DNA of 10,039 nucleotides from Gammaproteobacteria bacterium (lineage in GTDB: Bacteria > Pseudomonadota > Gammaproteobacteria > Pseudomonadales > Porticoccaceae), in the NCBI GenBank assembly GCA_006227015.1, contig SBGI01000226.1, positions 1 through 10,039 of the forward strand, read 5' to 3'. A model generated the notes under the pieces. That model was not told the DNA's origin. It worked only from the letters and a program-made list of their open reading frames with translations, and ran no database searches. The position numbers and the translations under genes are program-made. This document shows positions 1 to 7,111 of this stretch, piece after piece (the stretch's first letter is position 1; each line of letters opens with the position of its first letter).

Positions 1-279
1 TTGCTTGATGCAGCCTGGAATAAAAACCTGGTGGTATTTTCATCTAACCCCCTGCATGTTAAACATGGTGCGTTATTTGCCGTGTATCCGGATAATAAAA
101 AAATGGGCGCCAGTCTGGGGAAAATTGCCAACCAGGTGCTAGAGCATAAAGCCGAGCCTACCATGAGGCCGCTCAGGGATGTGCTCTTGGCTGTTAACGA
201 GCGTACCGGCAACCATTTGGGTATCTCTTTATCCAACGATATCAGGGAAAAAGTCGACCTGATCCTGCCCGCCAGGTAA
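1..279 (+). CDS. ABC-type substrate-binding protein, C-terminal fragment (5' end outside window)
   Basis: The frame is open from the first base and ends at TAA 277-279, so only the last 92 or so residues are present; the TTG at base 1 is not taken as a start. The visible part has the pattern of the C-terminal lobe of the ABC substrate-binding protein family PF04392: VVFSSNPLHVKHGALFAVYPD, then a helix beginning MGASLGKIA, then PLRDVLLAVNERTGNHLGI and a final DLILPAR. In that family the protein is periplasmic and binds a small ligand, either for an importer or for presentation to a partner protein. The ligand cannot be inferred. No permease or ATPase gene is visible, and the next gene, 11 bases on, is a membrane sensor kinase. 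A role as a periplasmic co-sensor is therefore plausible, but this is inference from position only. Confidence 0.75.
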   Translation: MLDAAWNKNLVVFSSNPLHVKHGALFAVYPDNKKMGASLGKIANQVLEHKAEPTMRPLRDVLLAVNERTGNHLGISLSNDIREKVDLILPAR

Positions 280-290
280 CCTCCCCCCTC

Positions 291-3200
291 ATGAACCGCT
301 TTAAGAATAAGTCTGCCGGCAGTATGAAGTTCAGGCATCAGCTGACCCTGATTTTTGTTGTCGGCATCCTATTCATGGCGCTGATTACTTCCCTCGCAGT
401 CAGTAATATTTCCAGCCAGATATTTCGCGACAGGCAAATTGAACAGGGTTTGCAAGTGGCGAGTTCTCTAGCCAAACAGGGGGAGCTGGCACTGCTTTAC
501 CAAAGTAAGGATAGTGCCAAAGACCTGGTCGATAATGCCCTCAACTTTCCGGGTGTAAAGTCTGTAGCGGTACTCACTGAAACAGGGGAAGTGCTTTACA
601 CCAGCAGTGAAGAGCTACGGCCGGTTAACAACCGGCCGGATGACGTGTCGCTGGTGTTTGAAGATAGTAGTGTGTGGCTGTTCAGTGCACCGGTAATTGC
701 CGGTGAGTCGCAAGATAATATCTGGAATGAATTTGTTGATAGCCCCTCTGCTGACAGTGAAGAGTTACTGGGGCACATCCTGCTACAGATAGGCAAAGAT
801 GCTTCTATCCTGATGGAACAGAGTATTTTGCGCAGCAACTTGCTGATCTCACTGGTGGTTGCCGTCATTCTGTTACTGATGTTACTGGGTATTTCCCGGC
901 GCCTGACAAATCCGCTGGAAAAACTCGCAACCAGCATGAAACGGGCTGAGAGCGGGGACTCGGTCATCCGCGCTGACCTCGGTGGCCCCGCCGACATTGC
1001 GGAGATGCAACATGCCTTTAACTCCATGATGGAAGCACTGGAAAACCGTCAGCAGGAACTTATGCGGGCCATGTCAGCTGCTCTGGAATCTGCCAGGATC
1101 AAGGGTGAATTTGCGGCGAATGTAACCCACGAACTGAGAACTCCCATGAATGCTGTTCTCGGCATGCTCGACCTGTTGATGACCATGGGCCTGAGCCCCA
1201 AGCAACAGGAATATGTGGAGACGGCAAAACTATCCGGCGAGGGCCTGCTGGAGCTGATTGATGAAATCCTCACATTTTCCGAGATTGACTCAAATAATCT
1301 GACGATTAAAAAAGAAGACTGTTCCCTGCATGAATTGATGGACGAAGTGATCAGCCTCCTGGCCAATCAGGCGCTGAAAAAGAAAATCGATGTCGGTTAT
1401 CTGATTGAGGAGGGGGTGCCCACCTACATCCATGGTGACGGCTCGCGAATCAGGCAGGTCATTATCAACCTGGTGGGCAATGCCATAAAATTCACCGAAA
1501 TGGGTGAAGTATCCATTTATGTCTCCTGTCTGGACGAAGAGTTTTCTCCCGAAGATGGTAAGTTGTTGCAAGTTGAGGTGCGCGATACCGGCATTGGTAT
1601 TACCGAAGAGAGCCAGAAAAAAATCTTTGATGCCTTTACTCAGGTGGATTCCTCCAGCACGAAAAGATATGAGGGTACCGGGCTGGGGCTGGCAATCAGC
1701 AAGCAGATCGTTGAATTGATGGGTGGTTCAATCCGGGTTGAAAGTGAAACAGGCAAAGGAAGTTCTTTCCTGTTTACCTTGCCGGCCGGAGTTGTGGAAA
1801 ACCCCAAAAAGCTCAATACATCAGCAAAAACCAACGACTACCAGGGTAAGCAGGCGTTGCTAATTGACAACAGTGCCATTGTCGGTGCCTATGGCTCGCA
1901 ACAGATAGAGAAGCTGGGGATGAGTTGTGATGTCATCGATTCGGGGGTCGATGCCCTTGAGTACATCCGGCACCTTTCAAAGCAGGATAAAGTGCTGGAT
2001 GTGCTGTTGATTGATGAGGATATGCCGGGCTTACGCGCGCCGGATTTCCTGCGGTTGGTTCGGGATGAAGCATCCGTGAAAAACTGCGTATTTACCGTCT
2101 TTAACAATCCATGGGATAAGGAAAGCCCGGAAAAAATCCAAGGTGTGGCCTATCTCAGTAAGCCTCTCAGGGCGAGTGATCTAAAGAGTTGCTTTGAACA
2201 GTATCTTTTGGGAGAGGGCGATGCCGGCAAACAACGCAAGCGGATTGAACCTCACACCATTGAAAAGCTATATGCACATCCGCGACAGGTACTGGTGGTC
2301 GATGACAACCGGGCAAATCAGCAGGTTGCTATCGGCATGCTTGAGCGCATGGGTTGTGACTGCCAGTTAGCAGAAAATGGCAAGGTCGCCGTTGAAGCCA
2401 TTGTGCGCAATAACTTTGATCTGATTCTTATGGATTGCTACATGCCGGTTATGAACGGTTATGATGCAACCAAGCAGATACGCATGTATGAGGGTGGCCG
2501 ACACGACGGGGACGGCATACCGATCGTCGCCATGACGGCAAATAATACTCAGACAGAAGTGGAGCGTTGTTCAGCGTCGGGAATGGATGATTTCCTATCC
2601 AAACCGTTACGTATTCATGAATTGAAAAAAATGCTGCTGAAATGGGTGCCGGCCGAGCAGGGCGAGTCAGAGGATTTCGCCAACGATACTGATGTGGGAA
2701 GCCTTACTGCGCCACCCCATTTGGACATCCCCGGCGACGGCTTTGATCCTCTTGTGATCGAGGAGTTGAAAGGCAGCGTTGGGGAAGTGCTGGTTTCCAT
2801 GATTGAGGCATTTCTTGAAGATACACCGGTCTATCTGCAATCCCTGCAGCACGCGATTCTGGATGGTGATGCAAAAAAAGTCCGCGAGCTGGCCCATACG
2901 GTGAAAGGCAGCGCCTCCAATTTTGGTGCCAGGCGGGTTGCAGATCTATCCAAATCCCTGGAAGAAAAGGGAGCTACAGATGATCTCGCCGATGCGGAGC
3001 TTCTGCACAAACAGCTGAAAGAAGCCTATGCCACTCTGAGCAAAGAATTACAGGATTATATTGTCGGCAGCGACAGTGAAAATCGTTTAAAAGGTAATAC
3101 CTACAATATTCTTATTGTGGATGATGACCGTTCCATGCGGTTGGCTTTAAAAAATGTCTTCAAGACAGAAGACTATGTGATTGAAGAAGCCAGCAATGGC

Positions 3201-4778
3201 GAGCAGGCGGTCTCTCTCTGTCAGCGCAATATGCCTGATCTTGTACTCATGGATGCCATGATGCCCGAGGTAGATGGTTTTGCGGCTTGTGAGCGTATTC
3301 GTCAACTGCCCAATGGTGCCGATACGCCGGTACTGATGGTGACGGCGCTGGAAGATGAGAATTCCATTGTGAAAGCCTTCGCGGCCGGTGCTACCGATTA
3401 TATTCCCAAGCCTATTCACTTCTCCGTGTTGAAGCAGCGGGTTTCGCGCTTGATCCAGGCTAACAAGGTCGAGAAACACGTCAAACAACTGGCCTATCAC
3501 GACCCCCTCACCGGTTTGCCAAATCGTACACATCTGATGCAGCAGTTGCGCCTGATGTTGAATCGTGCCCAGCTTGAAGAGAAAAAGCTGGCCATTCTGT
3601 TCCTGGATCTCGACCGCTTTAAAATGATTAACGACACCCTCGGGCACGATGCCGGAGATTTGCTGTTGAAGGCAGTATCCGAACGTATCCGCCGTTGTGT
3701 CAGAAGCCAGGACTTTATCGCCCGCTTGGGTGGCGATGAATTTACCGTCATCCTTGAAGGTGTAACAGATCTGGATACGGTCTCCAAAATTGCGGGAAAA
3801 ATCTGTGATGCGTTGAGCCAGCCCTTTGTTTTTCTGCAGCAGAAAATGTTTGTTACAACCAGTATCGGCATATCGGTGTTCCCACAGGACGGGCAGGATA
3901 TCGGGTCGCTGATGAAACATGCCGACTCGGCAATGTTTCGGGCCAAGGAGCAGCGTAATAACTACTGTTTTTATGTCGAGGGGATGGAAGACGAGATTGC
4001 TCGCCGCATGGAAATTGAGCGGGAGTTGCGGAACGCTATCCAGAACGACGAGCTGATTCTCTATTATCAGCCGAAAATTGACCTTAAAAATGGCGAGCTT
4101 ATGGGTGTTGAAGCACTCATTCGCTGGCAGCATCCTCGCCACGGATTTGTTTCCCCGGATATGTTCATTCCCATGGCCGAAGAGTCAGGGCTGATCAACC
4201 AGGTGAGTGACTGGGTGTTACATTCTGCCTGCAAGCAATTAAAACAGTGGCAGGAAGACGGCCACAAATTGCAGGTTGCGGTAAATCTTTCCGGTAAAGA
4301 TGTTCAGCTGGATGACTTCAAAGAGAAAATGCAGCGAATCGTTGAAGAGTATCTGATTGAACCTCAGATGCTGGAGCTGGAAATCACCGAAGGCACACTT
4401 ATGGAAAATCCTGGTGAGCTGGAGGAGGAATTGAATGCCTTGCGAGCCATGGGCTTGACCCTGGCCATCGATGATTTTGGGAGTGGCTTTTCGTCGCTGA
4501 ATTACCTAAAACGCTTACCAGTTGATGTGCTGAAAATTGATCGTATGTTTATTCGCGACATGGAAAAGGATGAGAATGACAAGGCGATTGTGGCAGGTAT
4601 TGTTGCACTTGCGACCAGCATGGGTTTGAAAACCGTGGCTGAGGGCGTGGAAAACGAAGCGCAGTACCGTATCTTACAGCAGCTGGGCTGTAACAGCTGC
4701 CAGGGGTTCTATTTCAGTAAGCCTCTGCCCCTCGGGGAGTTCCAGAAAAAATATTTCGAAGAGCTGGCTGTCCAGTAA
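291..4778 (+). CDS. BarA-like hybrid sensor histidine kinase fused to a GGDEF-EAL response regulator
   Basis: 1495 residues. Order seen: TM1 (about 18-37); periplasmic sensor resembling that of BarA (about 40-180); TM2 (about 184-200); HAMP (201-255); HisKA with His280 in VTHELRTPMN; HATPase with N393/N397, DTGIG at 432 and GTGLGL at 462; degenerate receiver 1 (about 520-640); receiver 2 (D671/D672, phospho-Asp D715, K771); Hpt with H869 in AHTVKGSASNFGA; receiver 3 (D944, D988, K1040); GGDEF at 1147-1151 with an RSQD inhibitory site at 1138-1141; EAL with E1274, N1332, E1364, D1394/D1395, K1415, E1451 and Q1471. All key residues of kinase, relay, cyclase and phosphodiesterase appear intact. 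Residues 1 to about 925 resemble E. coli BarA, which ends after Hpt; the rest is a full c-di-GMP regulator. Inferred role: an inner-membrane sensor that sets c-di-GMP through an internal relay. ATG 291 is the first possible start after an in-frame TAA at 195, but its Shine-Dalgarno is poor (an AGG 14 bases away); ATG 324 is an alternative. Coupling to the upstream gene is possible. Confidence 0.95.
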   Translation: MNRFKNKSAGSMKFRHQLTLIFVVGILFMALITSLAVSNISSQIFRDRQIEQGLQVASSLAKQGELALLYQSKDSAKDLVDNALNFPGVKSVAVLTETGEVLYTSSEELRPVNNRPDDVSLVFEDSSVWLFSAPVIAGESQDNIWNEFVDSPSADSEELLGHILLQIGKDASILMEQSILRSNLLISLVVAVILLLMLLGISRRLTNPLEKLATSMKRAESGDSVIRADLGGPADIAEMQHAFNSMMEALENRQQELMRAMSAALESARIKGEFAANVTHELRTPMNAVLGMLDLLMTMGLSPKQQEYVETAKLSGEGLLELIDEILTFSEIDSNNLTIKKEDCSLHELMDEVISLLANQALKKKIDVGYLIEEGVPTYIHGDGSRIRQVIINLVGNAIKFTEMGEVSIYVSCLDEEFSPEDGKLLQVEVRDTGIGITEESQKKIFDAFTQVDSSSTKRYEGTGLGLAISKQIVELMGGSIRVESETGKGSSFLFTLPAGVVENPKKLNTSAKTNDYQGKQALLIDNSAIVGAYGSQQIEKLGMSCDVIDSGVDALEYIRHLSKQDKVLDVLLIDEDMPGLRAPDFLRLVRDEASVKNCVFTVFNNPWDKESPEKIQGVAYLSKPLRASDLKSCFEQYLLGEGDAGKQRKRIEPHTIEKLYAHPRQVLVVDDNRANQQVAIGMLERMGCDCQLAENGKVAVEAIVRNNFDLILMDCYMPVMNGYDATKQIRMYEGGRHDGDGIPIVAMTANNTQTEVERCSASGMDDFLSKPLRIHELKKMLLKWVPAEQGESEDFANDTDVGSLTAPPHLDIPGDGFDPLVIEELKGSVGEVLVSMIEAFLEDTPVYLQSLQHAILDGDAKKVRELAHTVKGSASNFGARRVADLSKSLEEKGATDDLADAELLHKQLKEAYATLSKELQDYIVGSDSENRLKGNTYNILIVDDDRSMRLALKNVFKTEDYVIEEASNGEQAVSLCQRNMPDLVLMDAMMPEVDGFAACERIRQLPNGADTPVLMVTALEDENSIVKAFAAGATDYIPKPIHFSVLKQRVSRLIQANKVEKHVKQLAYHDPLTGLPNRTHLMQQLRLMLNRAQLEEKKLAILFLDLDRFKMINDTLGHDAGDLLLKAVSERIRRCVRSQDFIARLGGDEFTVILEGVTDLDTVSKIAGKICDALSQPFVFLQQKMFVTTSIGISVFPQDGQDIGSLMKHADSAMFRAKEQRNNYCFYVEGMEDEIARRMEIERELRNAIQNDELILYYQPKIDLKNGELMGVEALIRWQHPRHGFVSPDMFIPMAEESGLINQVSDWVLHSACKQLKQWQEDGHKLQVAVNLSGKDVQLDDFKEKMQRIVEEYLIEPQMLELEITEGTLMENPGELEEELNALRAMGLTLAIDDFGSGFSSLNYLKRLPVDVLKIDRMFIRDMEKDENDKAIVAGIVALATSMGLKTVAEGVENEAQYRILQQLGCNSCQGFYFSKPLPLGEFQKKYFEELAVQ
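618..638. repeat. Perfect 9-bp hairpin inside the kinase gene
   Basis: Left arm CGGCCGGTT (618-626) and right arm AACCGGCCG (630-638) are exact reverse complements around the 3-base loop AAC. The hairpin is GC-rich and lies in the part coding for the periplasmic sensor, where it reads RPVNNRP. No T-run follows, so it is not a typical intrinsic terminator. The structure is seen directly; a function in mRNA folding is not shown. Confidence 0.85.
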
Positions 4779-4812
4779 TCTTCCATGCCATCAGGGTAAA
4801 AACCTCGCCTCT

Positions 4813-4858
4813 TTCTGGCCGCTACTGTGAGATAATGCCCCAAGCCAGAATACAGTAG
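4813..4858 (+). promoter_or_regulatory. Candidate yciO promoter with two interlocked inverted repeats
   Basis: The 86-base gap before yciO contains a -10-like GATAAT at 4831-4836 with no convincing -35 box. Two perfect 7-bp inverted repeats surround it: TTCTGGC (4813-4819) with GCCAGAA (4844-4850), and CTACTGT (4822-4828) with ACAGTAG (4852-4858). The arms alternate as A, B, A', B', about 30 bases apart centre to centre. In DNA they could be operator half-sites; in RNA read through from the kinase gene they would have pseudoknot topology. A start from this -10 (near 4843) would exclude the left arms from the mRNA. No intrinsic terminator for the kinase gene is visible here. Promoter activity is inferred. 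Confidence 0.3.
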
Positions 4859-4864
4859 TTACCC

Positions 4865-5488
4865 ATGAGCCAGTTTTTTACCATTCACCCAGATAATCCC
4901 CAGTTGCGCCTGATACACCAGGCAGTTGAAATCATCAGGCAGGGGGGCGTTATTATTTACCCCACTGACTCGGCCTATGCCATTGGCTGTCATATTGGGG
5001 ATAAGAAGGCGCTGGATAGAATCCGGCTGATCCGCCATCTGGACAAGCACCATAATTTTACTCTTGTCTGCCGGGACCTTTCTGAGCTGGCACTCTATGC
5101 CAAAGTCGACAACCAGGTTTATCGTACGCTGAAAGCTCACACTCCGGGGTCCTACACCTTTATTCTGGAGGCCACTTCTGAGGTTCCGCGCCGCCTGATG
5201 CACCCCAAGCGGAAAACCATAGGCTTGCGGGTGCCAGCAAATCCTATCGCCCTGGCTTTGCTGGAGGAGTTGGGCGAACCGTTGATGAGTGTGACACTGA
5301 TCATGCCGGATGACGAATACCCGCTGACCGACCCCTACGATATCCGGGATATGCTCGAACACCGGGTGGATCTGATTATTGACGGTGGGTTCTGTGGACT
5401 GGAAATGACCACGGTCGTGGATTTGACCGGTGACACCCCTGAAATTGTCAGGCAGGGCGTAGGGCAGTTCGAAGATTTTCTCGCCTGA
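4865..5488 (+). CDS. yciO: YciO family protein (Sua5/TsaC/YrdC superfamily)
   Basis: 207 residues, matching the E. coli YciO length and recalled sequence nearly end to end: MSQFFTIHPDNPQ at the start, GGVIIYPTDSAYAIGC, HNFTLVCRDLSELALYA, the KRKTIGLRVPANP loop, then DLTGDTPEIVRQGVG at the end. The fold is that of the YrdC/TsaC nucleotide-binding enzymes that make threonylcarbamoyl-AMP for tRNA t6A. This is the YciO branch: where TsaC/Sua5 have a KxRP-type loop, this protein has IRHLDKHHNFT. Annotation pipelines often name it L-threonylcarbamoyladenylate synthase; for the YciO branch that activity is uncertain, so a cytosolic, perhaps RNA-linked role is the safer statement. ATG 4865 gives the conserved family N-terminus, although there is little Shine-Dalgarno sequence before it. 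In E. coli yciO also lies near rluB, which supports the identity. Confidence 0.93.
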   Translation: MSQFFTIHPDNPQLRLIHQAVEIIRQGGVIIYPTDSAYAIGCHIGDKKALDRIRLIRHLDKHHNFTLVCRDLSELALYAKVDNQVYRTLKAHTPGSYTFILEATSEVPRRLMHPKRKTIGLRVPANPIALALLEELGEPLMSVTLIMPDDEYPLTDPYDIRDMLEHRVDLIIDGGFCGLEMTTVVDLTGDTPEIVRQGVGQFEDFLA

Positions 5489-5503
5489 GCAGGTTGCGTG
5501 CGA

Positions 5504-5536
5504 GCTGCTGGTCGCAGCAACGAATCACAGTATAAT
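5504..5536 (+). promoter_or_regulatory. Candidate scpA operon promoter (TATAAT box)
   Basis: A perfect -10 hexamer TATAAT lies at 5531-5536, in the 46 bases after the yciO stop. The -35 position at 17-base spacing (5508-5513, CTGGTC) is weak. A small 5-bp inverted repeat, GCTGC (5504-5508) with GCAGC (5514-5518), covers that -35 position and could be an operator or chance. Transcription would start near 5543, downstream of the first ATG of the scpA frame (5535), which overlaps the -10 box. Seen: the hexamer and the repeat. Inferred: promoter function. Confidence 0.4.
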
Positions 5537-5567
5537 GGCTCTTTCCTTCAGCGCTAATCGTGGTTCC

Positions 5568-6413
5568 ATGGCTCCCCAAACTCTTCCAGAAGCAAACACC
5601 TCTCAGGATATGCCGGCACCGGAGTCTCCTTCCCATCCGCTTCAGGAAGAGATGCCGTTCGCCATGATTATGGGGCGCCAGATTACTGAGCTCCCCAAGG
5701 ATTTGTATATTCCCCCCGAAGCACTGGAAGTTTTTCTCGAGGCATTTGAAGGACCTCTGGACCTGTTGCTTTACATGATCCGTCGTCAGAACCTCGACAT
5801 CCTGGAAATCAATGTGGCTGAAATCACCCGTCAGTACATGACCTATATCGACATGATGCAGGCCATGCAGCTTGAGCTGGCGGCAGAATACCTGTTGATG
5901 GCGGCCATGCTGGCAGAAATCAAATCCCGCATGCTGTTGCCGCGGCAGGCCGTCGAGGAAGAAGAGGAAGATCCCCGGGCAGAGTTGATTCGCCGGTTAC
6001 AGGAGTATGAACGGTTCAAGCAGGCGGCAGAGGATATTGATGAATTACCCCGCTTGGGTCGAGATGTCTTTTTGGCGTCTGCAAAAGAGCCGGATCGACA
6101 GCGTGAGCGCCCGCAGCCTGATGTGGCAATGAAGGAAATTCTCCTGTCATTGGCTGAAGTGTTAAGGCGGGCAGAAATGTTTGAAAGTCACAAAGTGCAG
6201 CTGGAAAAATTATCGACCCGAGAGCGTATGTCGCAGGTTCTGGATACACTGCGCGACAAACAATTTGTTCCCTTTGTTAGCCTGTTTCGCCTCAGCGAAG
6301 GGCGCAGTGGTGTGGTGGTGACTTTTCTGGCCATTATGGAACTAATCAAGGAGTCACTGGTAGAAATTGTGCAGAGTGAATCCTATGGCCCAATCCATGT
6401 GAAGGCGCGTTAA
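5568..6413 (+). CDS. scpA: Segregation and condensation protein A (ScpA)
   Basis: ScpA is the kleisin of the Smc-ScpAB condensin: it bridges the Smc heads and binds ScpB to compact and segregate the nucleoid. The family core is clear: ALEVFLEAFEGPLDLLLYMI, the N-terminal helical region that in the family contacts the Smc neck; INVAEITRQYM; ELAAEYLLMAAMLAEIKSRM; an acidic EEEEED stretch before RAELIRRLQEYERFKQAAE; and a C-terminal winged helix ending SYGPIHVKAR. The start is unresolved. ATG 5535 sits in a TATAAT box and is disfavoured. ATG 5568, used here (281 residues), is the first one a transcript from that box could use. ATG 5652 has the best Shine-Dalgarno (AGGA four bases before it) and would give 253 residues beginning MPFAMIMG, with the whole conserved core retained. 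ATG 5610 is also possible. scpB follows 14 bases after the stop. Confidence 0.95.
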   Translation: MAPQTLPEANTSQDMPAPESPSHPLQEEMPFAMIMGRQITELPKDLYIPPEALEVFLEAFEGPLDLLLYMIRRQNLDILEINVAEITRQYMTYIDMMQAMQLELAAEYLLMAAMLAEIKSRMLLPRQAVEEEEEDPRAELIRRLQEYERFKQAAEDIDELPRLGRDVFLASAKEPDRQRERPQPDVAMKEILLSLAEVLRRAEMFESHKVQLEKLSTRERMSQVLDTLRDKQFVPFVSLFRLSEGRSGVVVTFLAIMELIKESLVEIVQSESYGPIHVKAR

Positions 6414-6427
6414 CGAGTAAGGAATAA

Positions 6428-7111
6428 ATGGATAACGATCAGTTAAAAAACATAGTAGAGGGTGCGCTGCTCGCATCGGGGCGTTCCCTTGATATTGGTC
6501 ATCTACAGGGGCTGTTTGATATTGATCAGGTGCCGGCAAAGGATCAGTTACTTGCGGTACTTGAAGATATCGAAAATGACTGTGCCAACCGGGGTTATGA
6601 ACTGACGAAAACCGCCAGCGGCTATCGTTTTCAGGTGCGCCAGGAATTGGCCCCCTGGATCAATCGCCTGTGGGAAGAAAAGCCCAAGAAATACTCCAGG
6701 GCACTGCTCGAGACATTGGCGCTGATTGCCTATCGGCAACCACTCACCAGGGGCGATATTGAAGAAATTCGTGGCGTGTCGGTCAGCTCAGAAATTGTAA
6801 AAACCCTGCTGGAAAGGGAGTGGGTACGGGTGGTTGGACACCGTGATGTTCCCGGGCGCCCGGCTCTGTACGCAACGACTCGTGAATTTCTTGATTATTT
6901 CAATCTGAAAAGTCTCGAGGATTTACCTGCGCTTAACGATATTCGAGATATAGACAGTCTTGACCCCGAGCTGTCACTGCAGGTGGCAGACACCCGGGAG
7001 AGTCTCGTGGAAGGGGCGACACAGGATCAATTGCCAGCGGAACATGAGGAATCTGCCATCGAACAGGAAACACCCATGGTGGACGAAGAAAGCGGGATGC
7101 AACAGAACTGA
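6428..7111 (+). CDS. scpB: Segregation and condensation protein B (ScpB)
   Basis: 227 residues. ScpB works as a dimer of two winged-helix domains bound to the middle of ScpA in the Smc-ScpAB complex. Seen: an N-terminal domain (about 1-80: LKNIVEGALLASGRSL through GYRFQVRQELAPWI) and a second domain (about 90-165) with the family signature ALLETLALIAYRQPLTRGDIEEIRGV, then VGHRDVPGRPALYATTREFLDYF and LEDLP. The last 60 or so residues form an acidic, low-complexity tail rich in E, D and Q; such tails vary between species and are probably disordered. ATG 6428 is preceded by AAGGAA (6419-6424), the clearest ribosome binding site in this cluster. The stop TGA (7109-7111) shares its last base with the rluB start ATG, implying coupled translation. 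An operon with scpA is very likely. Confidence 0.95.
   Translation: MDNDQLKNIVEGALLASGRSLDIGHLQGLFDIDQVPAKDQLLAVLEDIENDCANRGYELTKTASGYRFQVRQELAPWINRLWEEKPKKYSRALLETLALIAYRQPLTRGDIEEIRGVSVSSEIVKTLLEREWVRVVGHRDVPGRPALYATTREFLDYFNLKSLEDLPALNDIRDIDSLDPELSLQVADTRESLVEGATQDQLPAEHEESAIEQETPMVDEESGMQQN

Noticed and set aside
3147..4142. 331-codon open frame on the - strand opposite receiver 3, GGDEF and the start of EAL
   Set aside because: It lies fully antisense to a well-supported multidomain gene, has no recognisable domain, and long antisense frames are common opposite such sequences.
4779..4812. Possible terminator after the kinase gene (AGG and CCT arms around an A-run)
   Set aside because: The stem is only three base pairs with no T-tract, too weak to call.
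4859..5362. 167-codon open frame on the - strand opposite yciO
   Set aside because: It is antisense to a clear YciO gene and its product has no family features.
5504..5518. GCTGC/GCAGC stem considered as a terminator of yciO
   Set aside because: A 5-bp stem with no T-run after it; mentioned only as a possible operator at the scpA promoter.
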